A stretch of 64,000 nt of DNA, taken from Globisporangium splendens. Lineage: Eukaryota; Oomycota; Peronosporomycetes; Pythiales; Pythiaceae. Below the pieces are notes generated by a model. That model saw only the letters and a program-made list of their open reading frames with translations, was not told where the DNA came from and did no database searches. A program made the translations under genes and the position numbers. The DNA is taken from positions 1 to 64,000 of the forward strand of contig VFIW01000075.1 in assembly GCA_006386115.1 (NCBI GenBank). The letters are read 5' to 3'. This document shows, in pieces, positions 50,983 through 61,193 of this stretch. Within the stretch, counting starts at the first letter, position 1; the number at the start of each line of letters is the position of its first letter.

Positions 50983-51848
50983 GCTCTTTCTGGAAGCTCA
51001 TGCCTATGTATACGAGCGTATCTATATACAAATGTACTTGCAAGTGATCCATCGTCTCTTTGCTGTTGTCGTGGTGTCCATGTGACTCACTTGAGCTTTG
51101 CGTTGATATCAACCAGAGCACACTCGGTGTCAGTATCAGCGATACCAATTTGATGCTGCAACGAGAAACAAATCGGTATTCGGTTTTAACAGAGAATACT
51201 AATGAACAGACCAGTGTTGGACTAAGTTCGCATTTGTACACTCGACTAAGTCCGCATCTGTCAAGTCCGCTGTTAATTCGGCATGGAAGTGCCTTGTCCA
51301 CATCAAGTAGACACTCACACTTTCGTCTCATTTTCTGTTCGTTTCGATAGCCATCCAGCTAAATGCAACTGCAGCCACTCAAGAGATCTGACTCCTGCGG
51401 TCCCGACCAAGCGACCTATTGATCTCGAACCCCTCTCGACTGCTATAGGCGACGGTTTTGCATTGCTGGCTTTATCCAACACCATGCGAGGCATTGTGAG
51501 CATGAAAATACGAATCGTGGGCACCAACTGGTTCCCTCATGTGCGTGCATCCATATCGAACGCAGCTCACGCGAGCACCTTCACATATGCTAAAACGGTC
51601 CATACAGCCTGCGCACATCTTGCTTTGGTCTGCAGAACTAATCGTTCGTGGATGCAGGATGGCATTTGATGACCATCATCACCGAAGAGACCATTCTGTT
51701 GCTCATCGCAAGAGGATTAAAAGTCTAAAACACGAAATGTATTCACATACTTGTTTAAATGATGCTGCATCGTACCCCATTCCTGCCAGGTTGGTCTCTT
51801 CTCTTACTTTGTAATTAAGTTTGTGCTAATCCTGGTCCACGCGCATTT
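50983..51848. other. Intergenic 0.87 kb
   Basis: 3' flanks of the convergent ankyrin and ABCB genes. No gene or RNA recognised. Confidence 0.4.
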
Positions 51849-54800
51849 TTAGTTGGTGGCGTGCTCCACAAGGCGAGCGTACAAACCGTTGCGAGCAATC
51901 AACTCGGAGTGCGTGCCTTCTTCGGCGATCTTTCCGCCACTCACCACACAAATCTTGTCCGCCTTGCGGATCGTTGACAGCCGATGAGCGATGATGATGG
52001 TGGTGCGGCGCTTGATCGCGACAACCTTGTCCAAAGCTTCTTGCACAACCTTCTCACTCTCCGAGTCCAACGCGCTCGTGGCTTCGTCCAGCAACAAGAT
52101 CTCGGGGTTCTTCAGAATCGCTCGAGCAATCGCGATACGCTGCTTCTGACCACCAGAGAGCTGCTCTCCCTTCATGCCGACTTGAGTATCGTAGCCATCA
52201 GGGAAGCGAGTGATGAAGTCGTGTGCGTTCGCCATCTTCGCAGCAGCTTCGATCTCTTCCTGAGTGGTTTCGATTCCGTACGCGATGTTCTCAGCGATGG
52301 TGCCAATGAAAAGCGTTGGCTCCTGGCCGACCAACCCGATCTGACTGCGGAGCCAGTTCAAGTTCAAGTCCTTCAGGTTGTTGCCATCGAGAAGCACTTC
52401 GCCACGCACTGGGTCATAGAATCGCTCGATCATAGCAATGCACGTACTCTTGCCACCACCGGATGGACCGCAGAACGCAACTGTTTGGCCGGCTTCAACC
52501 GTGAGGTTGTAATTCTTGAGCACGGTGATCTCCGGACGCGTCGGGTATCGGAACGTGATGTTCTTGAACTCAATCTTACCCTCCACCTTCGCTGGCTTCA
52601 AACCACCTTCGCCGAAAGAATCGATCGGTAGCTCGCGATCGCGCAACGCAACAATAGCCTTGCCAGACTTGATTGCGTTCTCCGATTCGCCAAGGAACGA
52701 GGCAGCGCTACCAACACCTTGAGCAGACATCATGATAGCCATCAACGTACGCATCAGCTCCTTGAAGTTGATGTCGCGCTTGTCCACAAGCACACCACCG
52801 TACCAGAACACCAAAGCGTACGTGGCAAACACGATGAACGAGCTGAAGCCGAGAGCGAGACCATTGATCTGTGCTTCGTGACGACCTTGCTTCAACGGAG
52901 CTTCAAGCAATTCCGAAAACTTGGCCGAGATCGACTTTTCCAAATTCAGGGACACAACAGTTCGAATGTTGCTGAGAGCTTCAGACGCGTGCGCACCAAC
53001 ATCCGAGAGTTCATCCGACAAACCTCCAGAACCGCGCATTTGCTTCATTCGGATGATTTGGCCCATCAGCAACAGCGGGAAGACAGCCAGCATGATCAAA
53101 GTCAGCAACCAACTGCCCGTCGCAAACGAAATGACCAAGGCAGCCAAGAAGGTGAACACGGCTTGGACAACTCTGCCCTGCGAATCACCCGAAAGAAGAG
53201 CGACCTTCGTAGCATTCGTCGAAAGATCAGCAGTCAATGCACCCGTCGCATTCTTCTTCTCGTCGAAGAATCCAATGTTTTGTCGACAAAGAGCGGTGAA
53301 ATGCACATCGCGCAATCGAGATGTAAGTTTCTCAGCCATGTACTTGAACGAGAAGTTCTGGATCGTAGTAAACGTAAACAAGACGATAGCACCGCCAACG
53401 TAGCAGAGACCGTAGAGGGTCACATCATCGGACAGCGAATGGAGGTACGAACGATCACCCGAGCTCTGAAATTTGGCGTACTTCGTAGTCATCGACGCAA
53501 CCAATTCACTGATCAGAATGGCCGATCCAGGCAGCGCAAAACCGTTGACAGCTGCAGCGAACATGCCGACGATGAAAAACTTTCGCTCCGGACGGCTGAA
53601 CGCCATTGCATCAAGGATAGTGAAACGCGTAGACTTCAGATCAACTTCGTTAGCCATAGAGACATCGCCGGCTCTGTCGCTCTTTTCAGATCGCATGCTC
53701 GCCTTGCGCGTCATCTCGCTCGCGTGTGGCTCATCACGAGCATTTGCCAACTCCGCTGCAGCAGCTTCAGCTTCTTCCTGAGCCTTTTCTTCTTGAATAG
53801 TGTACAAATTGCGGTACACACCGTCCTCAATCTGGATGAGGCTATCGTGAGGACCTTCCTCGACGACAGCACCTCCAGCTAGCACAACGATCTTGTCAGC
53901 ACGACGCACCGTACTCAAACGGTGAGCAATCACCAACGTCGTCATCTGGGTCTTGTCCATCAAATCGTTCAAAGCGGCTTGCACCACACGTTCACTTTCA
54001 GCATCCAAAGCACTGGTCGCTTCGTCTAACACCAAAATCTTCGGTTCGCGAACAATAGCGCGGGCAATAGCAACGCGCTGCTTCTGACCACCTGAGAGGG
54101 AAACACCCTTCTCACCGACCAACGTGTCGTAGTTTTCTGGGAGCGACATGATGAAAGTGTGCGCGTTCGCAAGCTTGGCGGCAGCAATGACCTGTTCGCG
54201 AGTGATGTCTTCACCACCCGCGGCAATGTTGTTCGCGATAGTGTTGGCAAAGAGGACTGGCTCCTGCGACACCATGCCAATCTGTGAACGGAGCCATCTC
54301 ACATTCAAAGTCTTAATGTCACGGCCATCCAGCAGGATCGTACCGCTCGTTGGGTCGTAAAAGCGCTCGAGCAAACCAATCAGCGTACTCTTGCCACCAC
54401 CACTGGCGCCAACAAAGGCCACCGTTTGTCCGCTTTCGATCTTCACGTTGTAGTTCTTCAGAATTTGCGCATCCGGGCGACTTGGGTAGGTGAAGTTGAT
54501 GTCGATAGCTTGAATCTGGCCAAGGCATGTGTCCGGAATGATGCCATCGTCTTTCGAGGCGTCAATCTTCGATGGAGTGTCCAAAATCTGGTACAAAGCA
54601 GCGGCAGCACCTCGGGCTTCAGCCACCGCGGAAATGTTTGCCGAGACTTGAGCGAGAGAGATCGTACCCATCAGCACACCGAAGAAAGCTTGGAACACGT
54701 CTTGTGGCGAAGCCTTTGCATCGGAAACCTTCGAACCGCCGTACCACAGACCAGCAGCGTACATGACCCAGATGCTACCCATAAACAAACCAAACACCGC

Positions 54801-55724
54801 CGAAGTGTACTTCGCGAGTTGGATGTTCTCCTTTTCAGCAACGAGCGCTCGAGCGTTGTACTTTTCAATTGCACGCTTCTCACCGTTCAGGGACGACACA
54901 GTACGAATGGAACCGAGCGTCTCTTCGGCGACAGCACCAGCTTGAGCGTACATCTTCTGCGTGTAAATTGCACGGGTACGCATCAAACGAAGCAGATATC
55001 CAAGCGACAAAGCCATGACAGGCATCACACACGCCATAACGAGACTCATATCCCAACCGCGCGTGAAGCCGATGATGTAACCCGTGAAGAACTGGCACAT
55101 GTACTTGAACGAGTCTCCGAGCTTCTGGCCCATACCATCCTTGATCTTGACCGTGTCACCGGTAAGACGACTCGAGAGTTGCAGCGCGTCCGTGCTATCG
55201 TACCAACTGATATCAAGGTACAACATGTGCTTGAGCGCTTCGTCACGCAACACCTTCATTTGTCGTTCTGCCGTGTGGGAAAACAAAATGTACGAGGTGT
55301 AATCCGTGATAAACATGCCAATCGCGATCAAAAAGTAGTCCAACGCCGCAGAGTTAACCGCATCCTTGTCGACACCGCCATCAGACTGCTGGAATGCGGT
55401 GATCGCCTTTCCGAACACGAGCGCCATGCACGGGAAGAGCGCACCGCTGGCACCGGCACACACCACGCCGATCGCGAGAAAGAGCTTGTCCAACGGCGTC
55501 GCGTACCGGTAGAGCTGCGAGAAAGGAATGGACGGCGCCTCGGGTTTCTTGTCGGCATCCTTCGCGTCCTTGGTGTCGCTGCCGCCGCTCTCGCTGTTGC
55601 TTGTGGACACCTTCTTGTCATCGAGCTTGAGCGCGACGTCCGAGACCGCGGCACGCGGTGTCAGCACCTGCGTGTACTGCGTCTGCGGGTCGTCGCCATT
55701 GTGGGCTTCGCGCGGGGTCGCCAT
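51849..55724 (-). CDS. Full-size ABCB (P-glycoprotein-like) transporter, copy 1
   Basis: 1291 residues in one exon from the ATG at 55724. The order is TMD1-NBD1-TMD2-NBD2 with six helices per TMD. NBD1 has Walker A GASGGGKST (~443), Q-loop VSQEPVLFA, signature LSGGQKQRVA, Walker B ILVLDEATSALD and H-loop IAHRLST. NBD2 has GPSGGGKST (~1090), VGQEPTLF, LSGGQKQRIA, ILLLDEATSALD and IIIAHRLST. Both ATP sites are complete. ABCB multidrug transporters export hydrophobic compounds from the plasma membrane. It is a tandem paralogue of the next gene, same orientation, with the C-terminal NBD nearly identical and the N-terminal tail different. Long opposite-strand frames are shadows. Confidence 0.93.
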   Translation of the reverse strand: MATPREAHNGDDPQTQYTQVLTPRAAVSDVALKLDDKKVSTSNSESGGSDTKDAKDADKKPEAPSIPFSQLYRYATPLDKLFLAIGVVCAGASGALFPCMALVFGKAITAFQQSDGGVDKDAVNSAALDYFLIAIGMFITDYTSYILFSHTAERQMKVLRDEALKHMLYLDISWYDSTDALQLSSRLTGDTVKIKDGMGQKLGDSFKYMCQFFTGYIIGFTRGWDMSLVMACVMPVMALSLGYLLRLMRTRAIYTQKMYAQAGAVAEETLGSIRTVSSLNGEKRAIEKYNARALVAEKENIQLAKYTSAVFGLFMGSIWVMYAAGLWYGGSKVSDAKASPQDVFQAFFGVLMGTISLAQVSANISAVAEARGAAAALYQILDTPSKIDASKDDGIIPDTCLGQIQAIDINFTYPSRPDAQILKNYNVKIESGQTVAFVGASGGGKSTLIGLLERFYDPTSGTILLDGRDIKTLNVRWLRSQIGMVSQEPVLFANTIANNIAAGGEDITREQVIAAAKLANAHTFIMSLPENYDTLVGEKGVSLSGGQKQRVAIARAIVREPKILVLDEATSALDAESERVVQAALNDLMDKTQMTTLVIAHRLSTVRRADKIVVLAGGAVVEEGPHDSLIQIEDGVYRNLYTIQEEKAQEEAEAAAAELANARDEPHASEMTRKASMRSEKSDRAGDVSMANEVDLKSTRFTILDAMAFSRPERKFFIVGMFAAAVNGFALPGSAILISELVASMTTKYAKFQSSGDRSYLHSLSDDVTLYGLCYVGGAIVLFTFTTIQNFSFKYMAEKLTSRLRDVHFTALCRQNIGFFDEKKNATGALTADLSTNATKVALLSGDSQGRVVQAVFTFLAALVISFATGSWLLTLIMLAVFPLLLMGQIIRMKQMRGSGGLSDELSDVGAHASEALSNIRTVVSLNLEKSISAKFSELLEAPLKQGRHEAQINGLALGFSSFIVFATYALVFWYGGVLVDKRDINFKELMRTLMAIMMSAQGVGSAASFLGESENAIKSGKAIVALRDRELPIDSFGEGGLKPAKVEGKIEFKNITFRYPTRPEITVLKNYNLTVEAGQTVAFCGPSGGGKSTCIAMIERFYDPVRGEVLLDGNNLKDLNLNWLRSQIGLVGQEPTLFIGTIAENIAYGIETTQEEIEAAAKMANAHDFITRFPDGYDTQVGMKGEQLSGGQKQRIAIARAILKNPEILLLDEATSALDSESEKVVQEALDKVVAIKRRTTIIIAHRLSTIRKADKICVVSGGKIAEEGTHSELIARNGLYARLVEHATN

Positions 55725-57124
55725 AGTGAAATCAAGTGAAACGCGGCGCTCCGATCGTCGTCGTCGTCGTCCACTTGCGTCGTCCGAGGCAAATTGCAGA
55801 ATGCGGAATCGACGGCAAAGGGCACAACGGAAACCAGCAAACGTTCAGTACAGTGAGTGGGAGTGCGCGCGCGCACTGCCCACCAGCAAACAACAAGCGA
55901 TTGCTGTCGACTCCTCCATCAGCAGCACATGTCGTAAGCAACGTTCACTTTCGCTGTGATTGTCGTGCATGGACGGTGCTTTTTGTGCAGACAAAAAAGT
56001 GGAATGGTGGTGATTGCACCGCATGGGGGTAGGGTAGTCGATTGCACCGAAGGAGAGAAGATGACATGTGTCAGCAGGCGAGAAACGCTGTGCAGGTACA
56101 GAGTGGGGAAAATGTCCTGAGATAGAGATATCGGAGCCTTGAGTGTCAAGTATGATGTTCATCACGGCATCGCGGTGATTACCGCACCTTCGTCACATGT
56201 CTACACTCCTCATTTTCAACAGCAAACGTGTGTCCATAAACATTCAGCAGAATATGCTGTTCATCGACTGTTAGAATTGTATTGTAGAGCTGACATTATT
56301 CGATCGAAGGATTGATGCATCAAAAGATATCGACAGTGCTGGAAGGTTCACATGGCTGATTACACCTCAGAATGAGTGTCGTTTGATTATACTGGAGTCT
56401 TGAGCGTCAAACACTCTCACCAACGCATCGCAGTGATTACCGCACCTTCGTCACTTGTCTACACTCCTCATTTTCAATAGCGAACCTGTTCTCATAAATA
56501 TTCAGCAGAATATGCTGTTCATCGACTGTTAGAATTGTATTGTAGAGCTGACATTATTCGATCGAAGGATTGATGCATCAAAAGATATCGACAGTGCTGG
56601 AAGGTTCACATGGCTGATTACACCTCAGAATGAGTGTCGTTTGATGATGTGTGACCATCACAAAGAGCATACATTCATCCGGATAGATGGACATTTGCGA
56701 CGGGGTGCTGGAGGTCCTTCACCAGAATGGATACGACCATCCGGATAGCGTACAGTAGGATGCCAGTCATTTGCGCACGTGATGAGTGTGCGCTGCGTGT
56801 ATGAGTGGACAACCCATTTATCGACTCGACAAAAGAGGATTGAGGAAACTGACACAAAACAGGAAACAAAGACACCTTGGATTAGAATTCAGAAAATGTG
56901 TGCGAAACGAGTAATCACAGTGATCGGCACGGCGCCGCGCTTTTAACAAAAGCGTACCTTCTGCGGAAACGAAACTGCATTCATGGAAGTCGCTGACCGT
57001 TCCACCCTTGCTTGATGCACACGCTCCTCAGCACAAGCCTGCGCAAATACTTCAGTTCAAAATGCGCATATATATTCGGAACGAGCAACTAACTGTAGCG
57101 CTCTCTACACAAGTCTGCAGGAGA
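55725..57124. other. Intergenic 1.4 kb between the two ABCB genes
   Basis: Contains the promoter of copy 1 and the 3' flank of copy 2, and a tandem repeat listed separately. No further gene recognised. Confidence 0.5.
56133..56645. repeat. Tandem direct repeat, two copies with ~258-bp period
   Basis: The stretch from GGAG(C/T)CTTGAG(T/C)GTCAA to GAGTGTCGTTTGAT occurs twice, at about 56133-56388 and 56393-56645. For example GATTACCGCACC is at 56177 and 56435. The second half of each copy (from AGAATATGCTGTTCATCG onward) is practically identical, while the first half differs at several positions, suggesting recent local duplication or partial homogenisation. It sits upstream of ABCB copy 1. 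Confidence 0.85.
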
Positions 57125-60100
57125 TTATGACGAGGCAGACTCCACCAGACGCGCGTACAGTCCGTTCAGCGCCAACAACTCCGAGTGCGTGCCTTGCTCG
57201 GCGATTCTACCACCACTCACCACACAAATCTTGTCTGCCTTGCGGATCGTCGACAACCGATGAGCGATGATGATCGTCGTGCGACGCTTCAGAGCCACCA
57301 CCTTGTCCAAAGCCTCCTGCACAACCTTCTCACTCTCCGAGTCCAACGCACTCGTGGCTTCGTCCAGCAACAAGATCTCGGGGTTCTTCAGAATCGCACG
57401 CGCAATCGCGATACGCTGCTTCTGACCACCAGAGAGCTGCTCTCCCTTCATGCCGACCTGAGTATCGTAGCCATCAGGGAAACGAGTGATGAAGTCGTGT
57501 GCGTTCGCCATCTTCGCAGCAGCTTCGATCTCGTCTTGGCTTGGCTTGGTTTGAAGACCGAAACTGATGTTTTCCGCGATGGTGCCGATGAACAGCGTGG
57601 GTTCCTGACCGACCAGACCGATCTGGCTGCGCAGCCAGCTCAAGTTGAGATCCTTCAGGTTGTTGCCATCGAGGAGCACTTCGCCACGAATCGGGTCGTA
57701 GAACCGCTCAATCAGCGAAATGCATGTACTCTTGCCACCGCCACTTTGGCCACAGAACGCGACCGTTTGTCCCGCTTCGATCGTCAGGTTGTAGTTCTTG
57801 AGCACAGTCACTTCCTTTCGCGTAGGGTAGCGGAATGTGATGTCCTTGAACTCAATCTTGCCTTCCACCTTGGTAGGTCGCAGACCACTCTCCTCGAACG
57901 CGTCGATTGGCACCTTGCGATCTCGGAGCGACACGATATTGGAGCCCGACTTATACGCAGTCTCTGAATCACCGAAGTACGATGCTGCACCACTCACACC
58001 TTGAATCGACATCATCAGAGCCATTGTCGTACGAATCATTTGCTTGAACGTAATGTCACCGTCATTCACGAGCTTCGCGCCATACCAAAACACGAGCGAG
58101 TAGGTCGCCATCATAATGAACGAACTGAAGCCCAAGGCGATACCGTTGATCTGCGCCTCAGTCTTGCCCTTCTTCATCGGAGCTTCCAAGAGAACCATGT
58201 ACTTGTCTGACGAAGACTTTTCGATACCAAGAGCCACCACGGTACGGATGTTCGTCAACACTTCCGAAGAGTGCGCTCCAGTGTCAGCAAGCTCGTCGGC
58301 GATAGCACCACGACCGTGAATCTGCTTCATGCGAATGACGTGGCCGAGGACGAGCAACGGGAACACCGCAAGCATAATCAATGTCAGCAACCAACTACCA
58401 AGCCCGAAAGCGATGACCAGCGCAGCAATCATCGTGAACATAGCTTGGAATACACGCGCCTGGGAATCGCCAGAGAGCAGAGCAACTTTCGTTGCATTTG
58501 TCGCGAGATCAGCGATCAGAGCACCCGTCGCGTTTTCCTTTACATCGAAAAAGCCGATGTTTTGATGGCATAGAGCCTCGAAGTTCGTGTTACGGAGTCT
58601 AGTAGTCAACCTCTCTGAAATGTACTTGAAGCAGTACGATTGCATCCAGACAAACAGCATAATGAAGGCGGCGCCCACCAAATACAGAATGCCGTAAACC
58701 ATCACGTCGTCGTAGATCTTGTCCAAGTACGAATGATCTTGGGTTTTCTGGTAATTCGCGTACCCCATGGTCATCGAAGTGATCATGCCACTGACCAGCA
58801 AAGCAGATGCAGGCATTGCAATACCAGCAAAAGCACTGCCAATCATACCAAACACGAAGTGTCTCCAGTCGGGCTTACAGAATCGAGCGATATCCACCAT
58901 CCCAAATTTCTTCTTCTCCAACTCATTGTTCTCGACATCGCTCAGCGAAATGTCGGTTTTTGCCGACACAAAGCTCGAACGGTGGACCAAACGACCTTCT
59001 TCGTCGGCTTCCAGAGCAGCAGCTTCTTCCTCTTCCTTCGATCGGAGCTGCTGGATCGTGTACATGTTGCGGTAAATACCATTTTCAATCTGCACAATCT
59101 CATCGTGAGAACCGCTTTCCACGATGTGGCCGTCATTCAAAACGAAGATCTTGTCCGCGTGACGAATCGTACTCAAGCGATGCGCGATCACCAAAGTCGT
59201 CATCTGAGTCTTCTCCATCAAATTGTTCAACGCGGCTTGCACGACACGCTCGCTCTCGGCATCCAACGCACTCGTGGCTTCATCGAGCACCAGGATCTTA
59301 GGCTGACGAACAATGGCGCGAGCAATGGCAACGCGCTGCTTCTGACCTCCAGACAGCGACAGACCCTTCTCACCGACCAACGTGTCGTAGTTCTCAGGCA
59401 ACGACATGATAAAGTTGTGCGCGTTCGACAGCTTCGCAGCCTCAATGGCTTGCTCACGGGTAATGTTCTCTCCGCCAGCCGCAATGTTCTCGAAAATGGT
59501 GGTCGCAAACAAGACTGGTTCCTGGGACACCAGACCGATCTGGGAACGAAGCCATCTCACGTTCAGAGTCTTCACATCACGTCCATCGAGCAGCAGAGTC
59601 CCGCTCGTGGGGTCGTAGAAGCGTTCGAGCAAAGAGATCAACGTACTCTTGCCACCGCCACTGGAGCCAACGAATGCCACGGTCTCACCGGCGGCAATCT
59701 TGACGTTGTAGTTCTTGAGAATCTGTGCGTCTGGTCGACCGGGGTATGTGAAGTTGATGTCAATGGCTTCAATGGCGCCTTCGCACGAGTCAGGAATAAT
59801 TCCTTCATCCTTGGACGCATCAATCTCAGACTTGGTGTCCAGAATTCGGTACAACTCCAGTGCCGCGCCAGTCGCTTCCGCCACAGCCGAAATATTTGGC
59901 GAGATCTGAGCAAGCGAGGCAGTACCGGTCAAGATAGCAAAGAAAGCGGTGAACACATGTCCAGGCTCAGCCTTGCCGTCCGAAACTTTCTTGCCACCAT
60001 ACCACAGCCCGATCGAGTACATGACCCAAACACTTCCCAAGAACATGGCAAACACAATGGACACGATCTTGTGAAGAGCAATGTTCTCCTTCTCAGCGAC

Positions 60101-61009
60101 AGCGATCTTCTCTCGATAGCTAAGGATAGCGCGCTTTTCGCCATTCAACGACGCAATCGTACGGATCGAGCCGAGGGTTTCTTCAGCAACGGCACCAGCT
60201 TGAGCGTAGACCTTCTGAGCCCATTCCGCTCGCTTGGTCAGGGTTTTGATCAACCAAGCAAGAGAAATCGCCATCACTGGCATCACACACGCCATCGCCA
60301 ACGCAATGTCCCATCCTCTGACGAAACCAATGATGAAACCCACCACACATGTCGTCGTGAATCGGCACATGTCGCCAAGCTTCTGACCCATGCCGGCCTT
60401 GATCTTGACGGTATCACCGGTAAGACGACTCGAGAGCTGCAGCGCATCGTTCTTGTCGTACCACGAGATATCTAGGTACAGCATGTGCTTGAGCGCCTCG
60501 CCACGGAGCGCCTTCATCTGCCGTTCGGCACTGTGGTAGAACGATACGTACAGCAAGTAGTCCGTGAAGAACATACCGATCGCGATGAAGAGATAGTTGA
60601 GCGCCGCTGTGTTGATCGCATGGTGGTCGATCGGGATCGTCGAGAACCCTCCGAGCACGTTGCCAAACACGATGGCCATGAGCGGGAATAACGCGCCGTT
60701 TGCAATCGCCATGACGACCCCGACCGTGATCAGCACCATGTCCCACAGCGTCGCATACCGGTACAACTGCGAAAACTTGAAACTCTTTGGCGGTCCGCGC
60801 TTCTTGCCTGGGGGACCACCTTCCTTCTTCTTCTTGTCGCTGTCCGCCGAGCTCTCCGAGTTGGTGCCGTGCTTCTCGTCCTTGTCGTCGATCTTCACCT
60901 TGAGCTCTCCACCAGCGCTTGCGCGCGGCGTCTCCACCTTGTAGTACTCGCCCGCGAGCTTGGTCATGTCTCCCTCGCCGTCATCGCGCTTCTTCGCGAG
61001 GAACGCCAT
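57125..61009 (-). CDS. Full-size ABCB (P-glycoprotein-like) transporter, copy 2
   Basis: 1294 residues from the ATG at 61009 (MAFLAKKRDDGEGDMTK). The frame is open 158 codons further upstream, but that part contains a good intron (61090-61193) and, once spliced, runs into a stop, so it is 5' leader. The N-terminal tail is Lys/Ser-rich (DSDKKKKEGGPPGKKRGPPK). NBD1 has GSSGGGKST (~453), LSGGQKQRVA and ILVLDEATSALD. NBD2 has GQSGGGKST (~1091), LSGGQKQRIA and ILLLDEATSALD. All catalytic motifs are present. Role as in copy 1: ATP-driven export of hydrophobic compounds; the specificity of the two copies may differ, since the membrane domains diverge more than the NBDs. Confidence 0.92.
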   Translation of the reverse strand: MAFLAKKRDDGEGDMTKLAGEYYKVETPRASAGGELKVKIDDKDEKHGTNSESSADSDKKKKEGGPPGKKRGPPKSFKFSQLYRYATLWDMVLITVGVVMAIANGALFPLMAIVFGNVLGGFSTIPIDHHAINTAALNYLFIAIGMFFTDYLLYVSFYHSAERQMKALRGEALKHMLYLDISWYDKNDALQLSSRLTGDTVKIKAGMGQKLGDMCRFTTTCVVGFIIGFVRGWDIALAMACVMPVMAISLAWLIKTLTKRAEWAQKVYAQAGAVAEETLGSIRTIASLNGEKRAILSYREKIAVAEKENIALHKIVSIVFAMFLGSVWVMYSIGLWYGGKKVSDGKAEPGHVFTAFFAILTGTASLAQISPNISAVAEATGAALELYRILDTKSEIDASKDEGIIPDSCEGAIEAIDINFTYPGRPDAQILKNYNVKIAAGETVAFVGSSGGGKSTLISLLERFYDPTSGTLLLDGRDVKTLNVRWLRSQIGLVSQEPVLFATTIFENIAAGGENITREQAIEAAKLSNAHNFIMSLPENYDTLVGEKGLSLSGGQKQRVAIARAIVRQPKILVLDEATSALDAESERVVQAALNNLMEKTQMTTLVIAHRLSTIRHADKIFVLNDGHIVESGSHDEIVQIENGIYRNMYTIQQLRSKEEEEAAALEADEEGRLVHRSSFVSAKTDISLSDVENNELEKKKFGMVDIARFCKPDWRHFVFGMIGSAFAGIAMPASALLVSGMITSMTMGYANYQKTQDHSYLDKIYDDVMVYGILYLVGAAFIMLFVWMQSYCFKYISERLTTRLRNTNFEALCHQNIGFFDVKENATGALIADLATNATKVALLSGDSQARVFQAMFTMIAALVIAFGLGSWLLTLIMLAVFPLLVLGHVIRMKQIHGRGAIADELADTGAHSSEVLTNIRTVVALGIEKSSSDKYMVLLEAPMKKGKTEAQINGIALGFSSFIMMATYSLVFWYGAKLVNDGDITFKQMIRTTMALMMSIQGVSGAASYFGDSETAYKSGSNIVSLRDRKVPIDAFEESGLRPTKVEGKIEFKDITFRYPTRKEVTVLKNYNLTIEAGQTVAFCGQSGGGKSTCISLIERFYDPIRGEVLLDGNNLKDLNLSWLRSQIGLVGQEPTLFIGTIAENISFGLQTKPSQDEIEAAAKMANAHDFITRFPDGYDTQVGMKGEQLSGGQKQRIAIARAILKNPEILLLDEATSALDSESEKVVQEALDKVVALKRRTTIIIAHRLSTIRKADKICVVSGGRIAEQGTHSELLALNGLYARLVESASS

Positions 61010-61089
61010 GCCTTCCTTTATGTGAAGGATCGCTTGGGAAGTCGCACGCAGCTTTGGAAATGAGACGACTCGCTGGCTTCGCTGGAGAC

Positions 61090-61193
61090 CTGTAAAGCCA
61101 CCATCCACACACAGAAGATTTCTGTCTTGCAGCACCGACTGTACCACTCGAAATGCAGGTGTGCTTGTTTTGGGAAGGGAAACCACACTTACT
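61090..61193 (-). other. Probable 5'-UTR intron of ABCB copy 2
   Basis: On the minus strand CCCAAA/GTAAGTGTGG at 61193 and GCTTTACAG/GTCTCC ending at 61090 delimit 104 bp. Splicing puts a stop in the upstream frame before the ATG at 61009, supporting that start. Confidence 0.6.

Noticed and set aside
54426..55739. 437-codon plus-strand frame opposite ABCB copy 1 (similar long frame 58640-60475 opposite copy 2)
   Set aside because: It mirrors the ABC transporter codons, is His/Arg-rich, and has no resemblance to a protein family.
56133..56645. CRISPR-like array
   Set aside because: Only two long tandem copies with no short repeat-spacer pattern, in a eukaryotic context.
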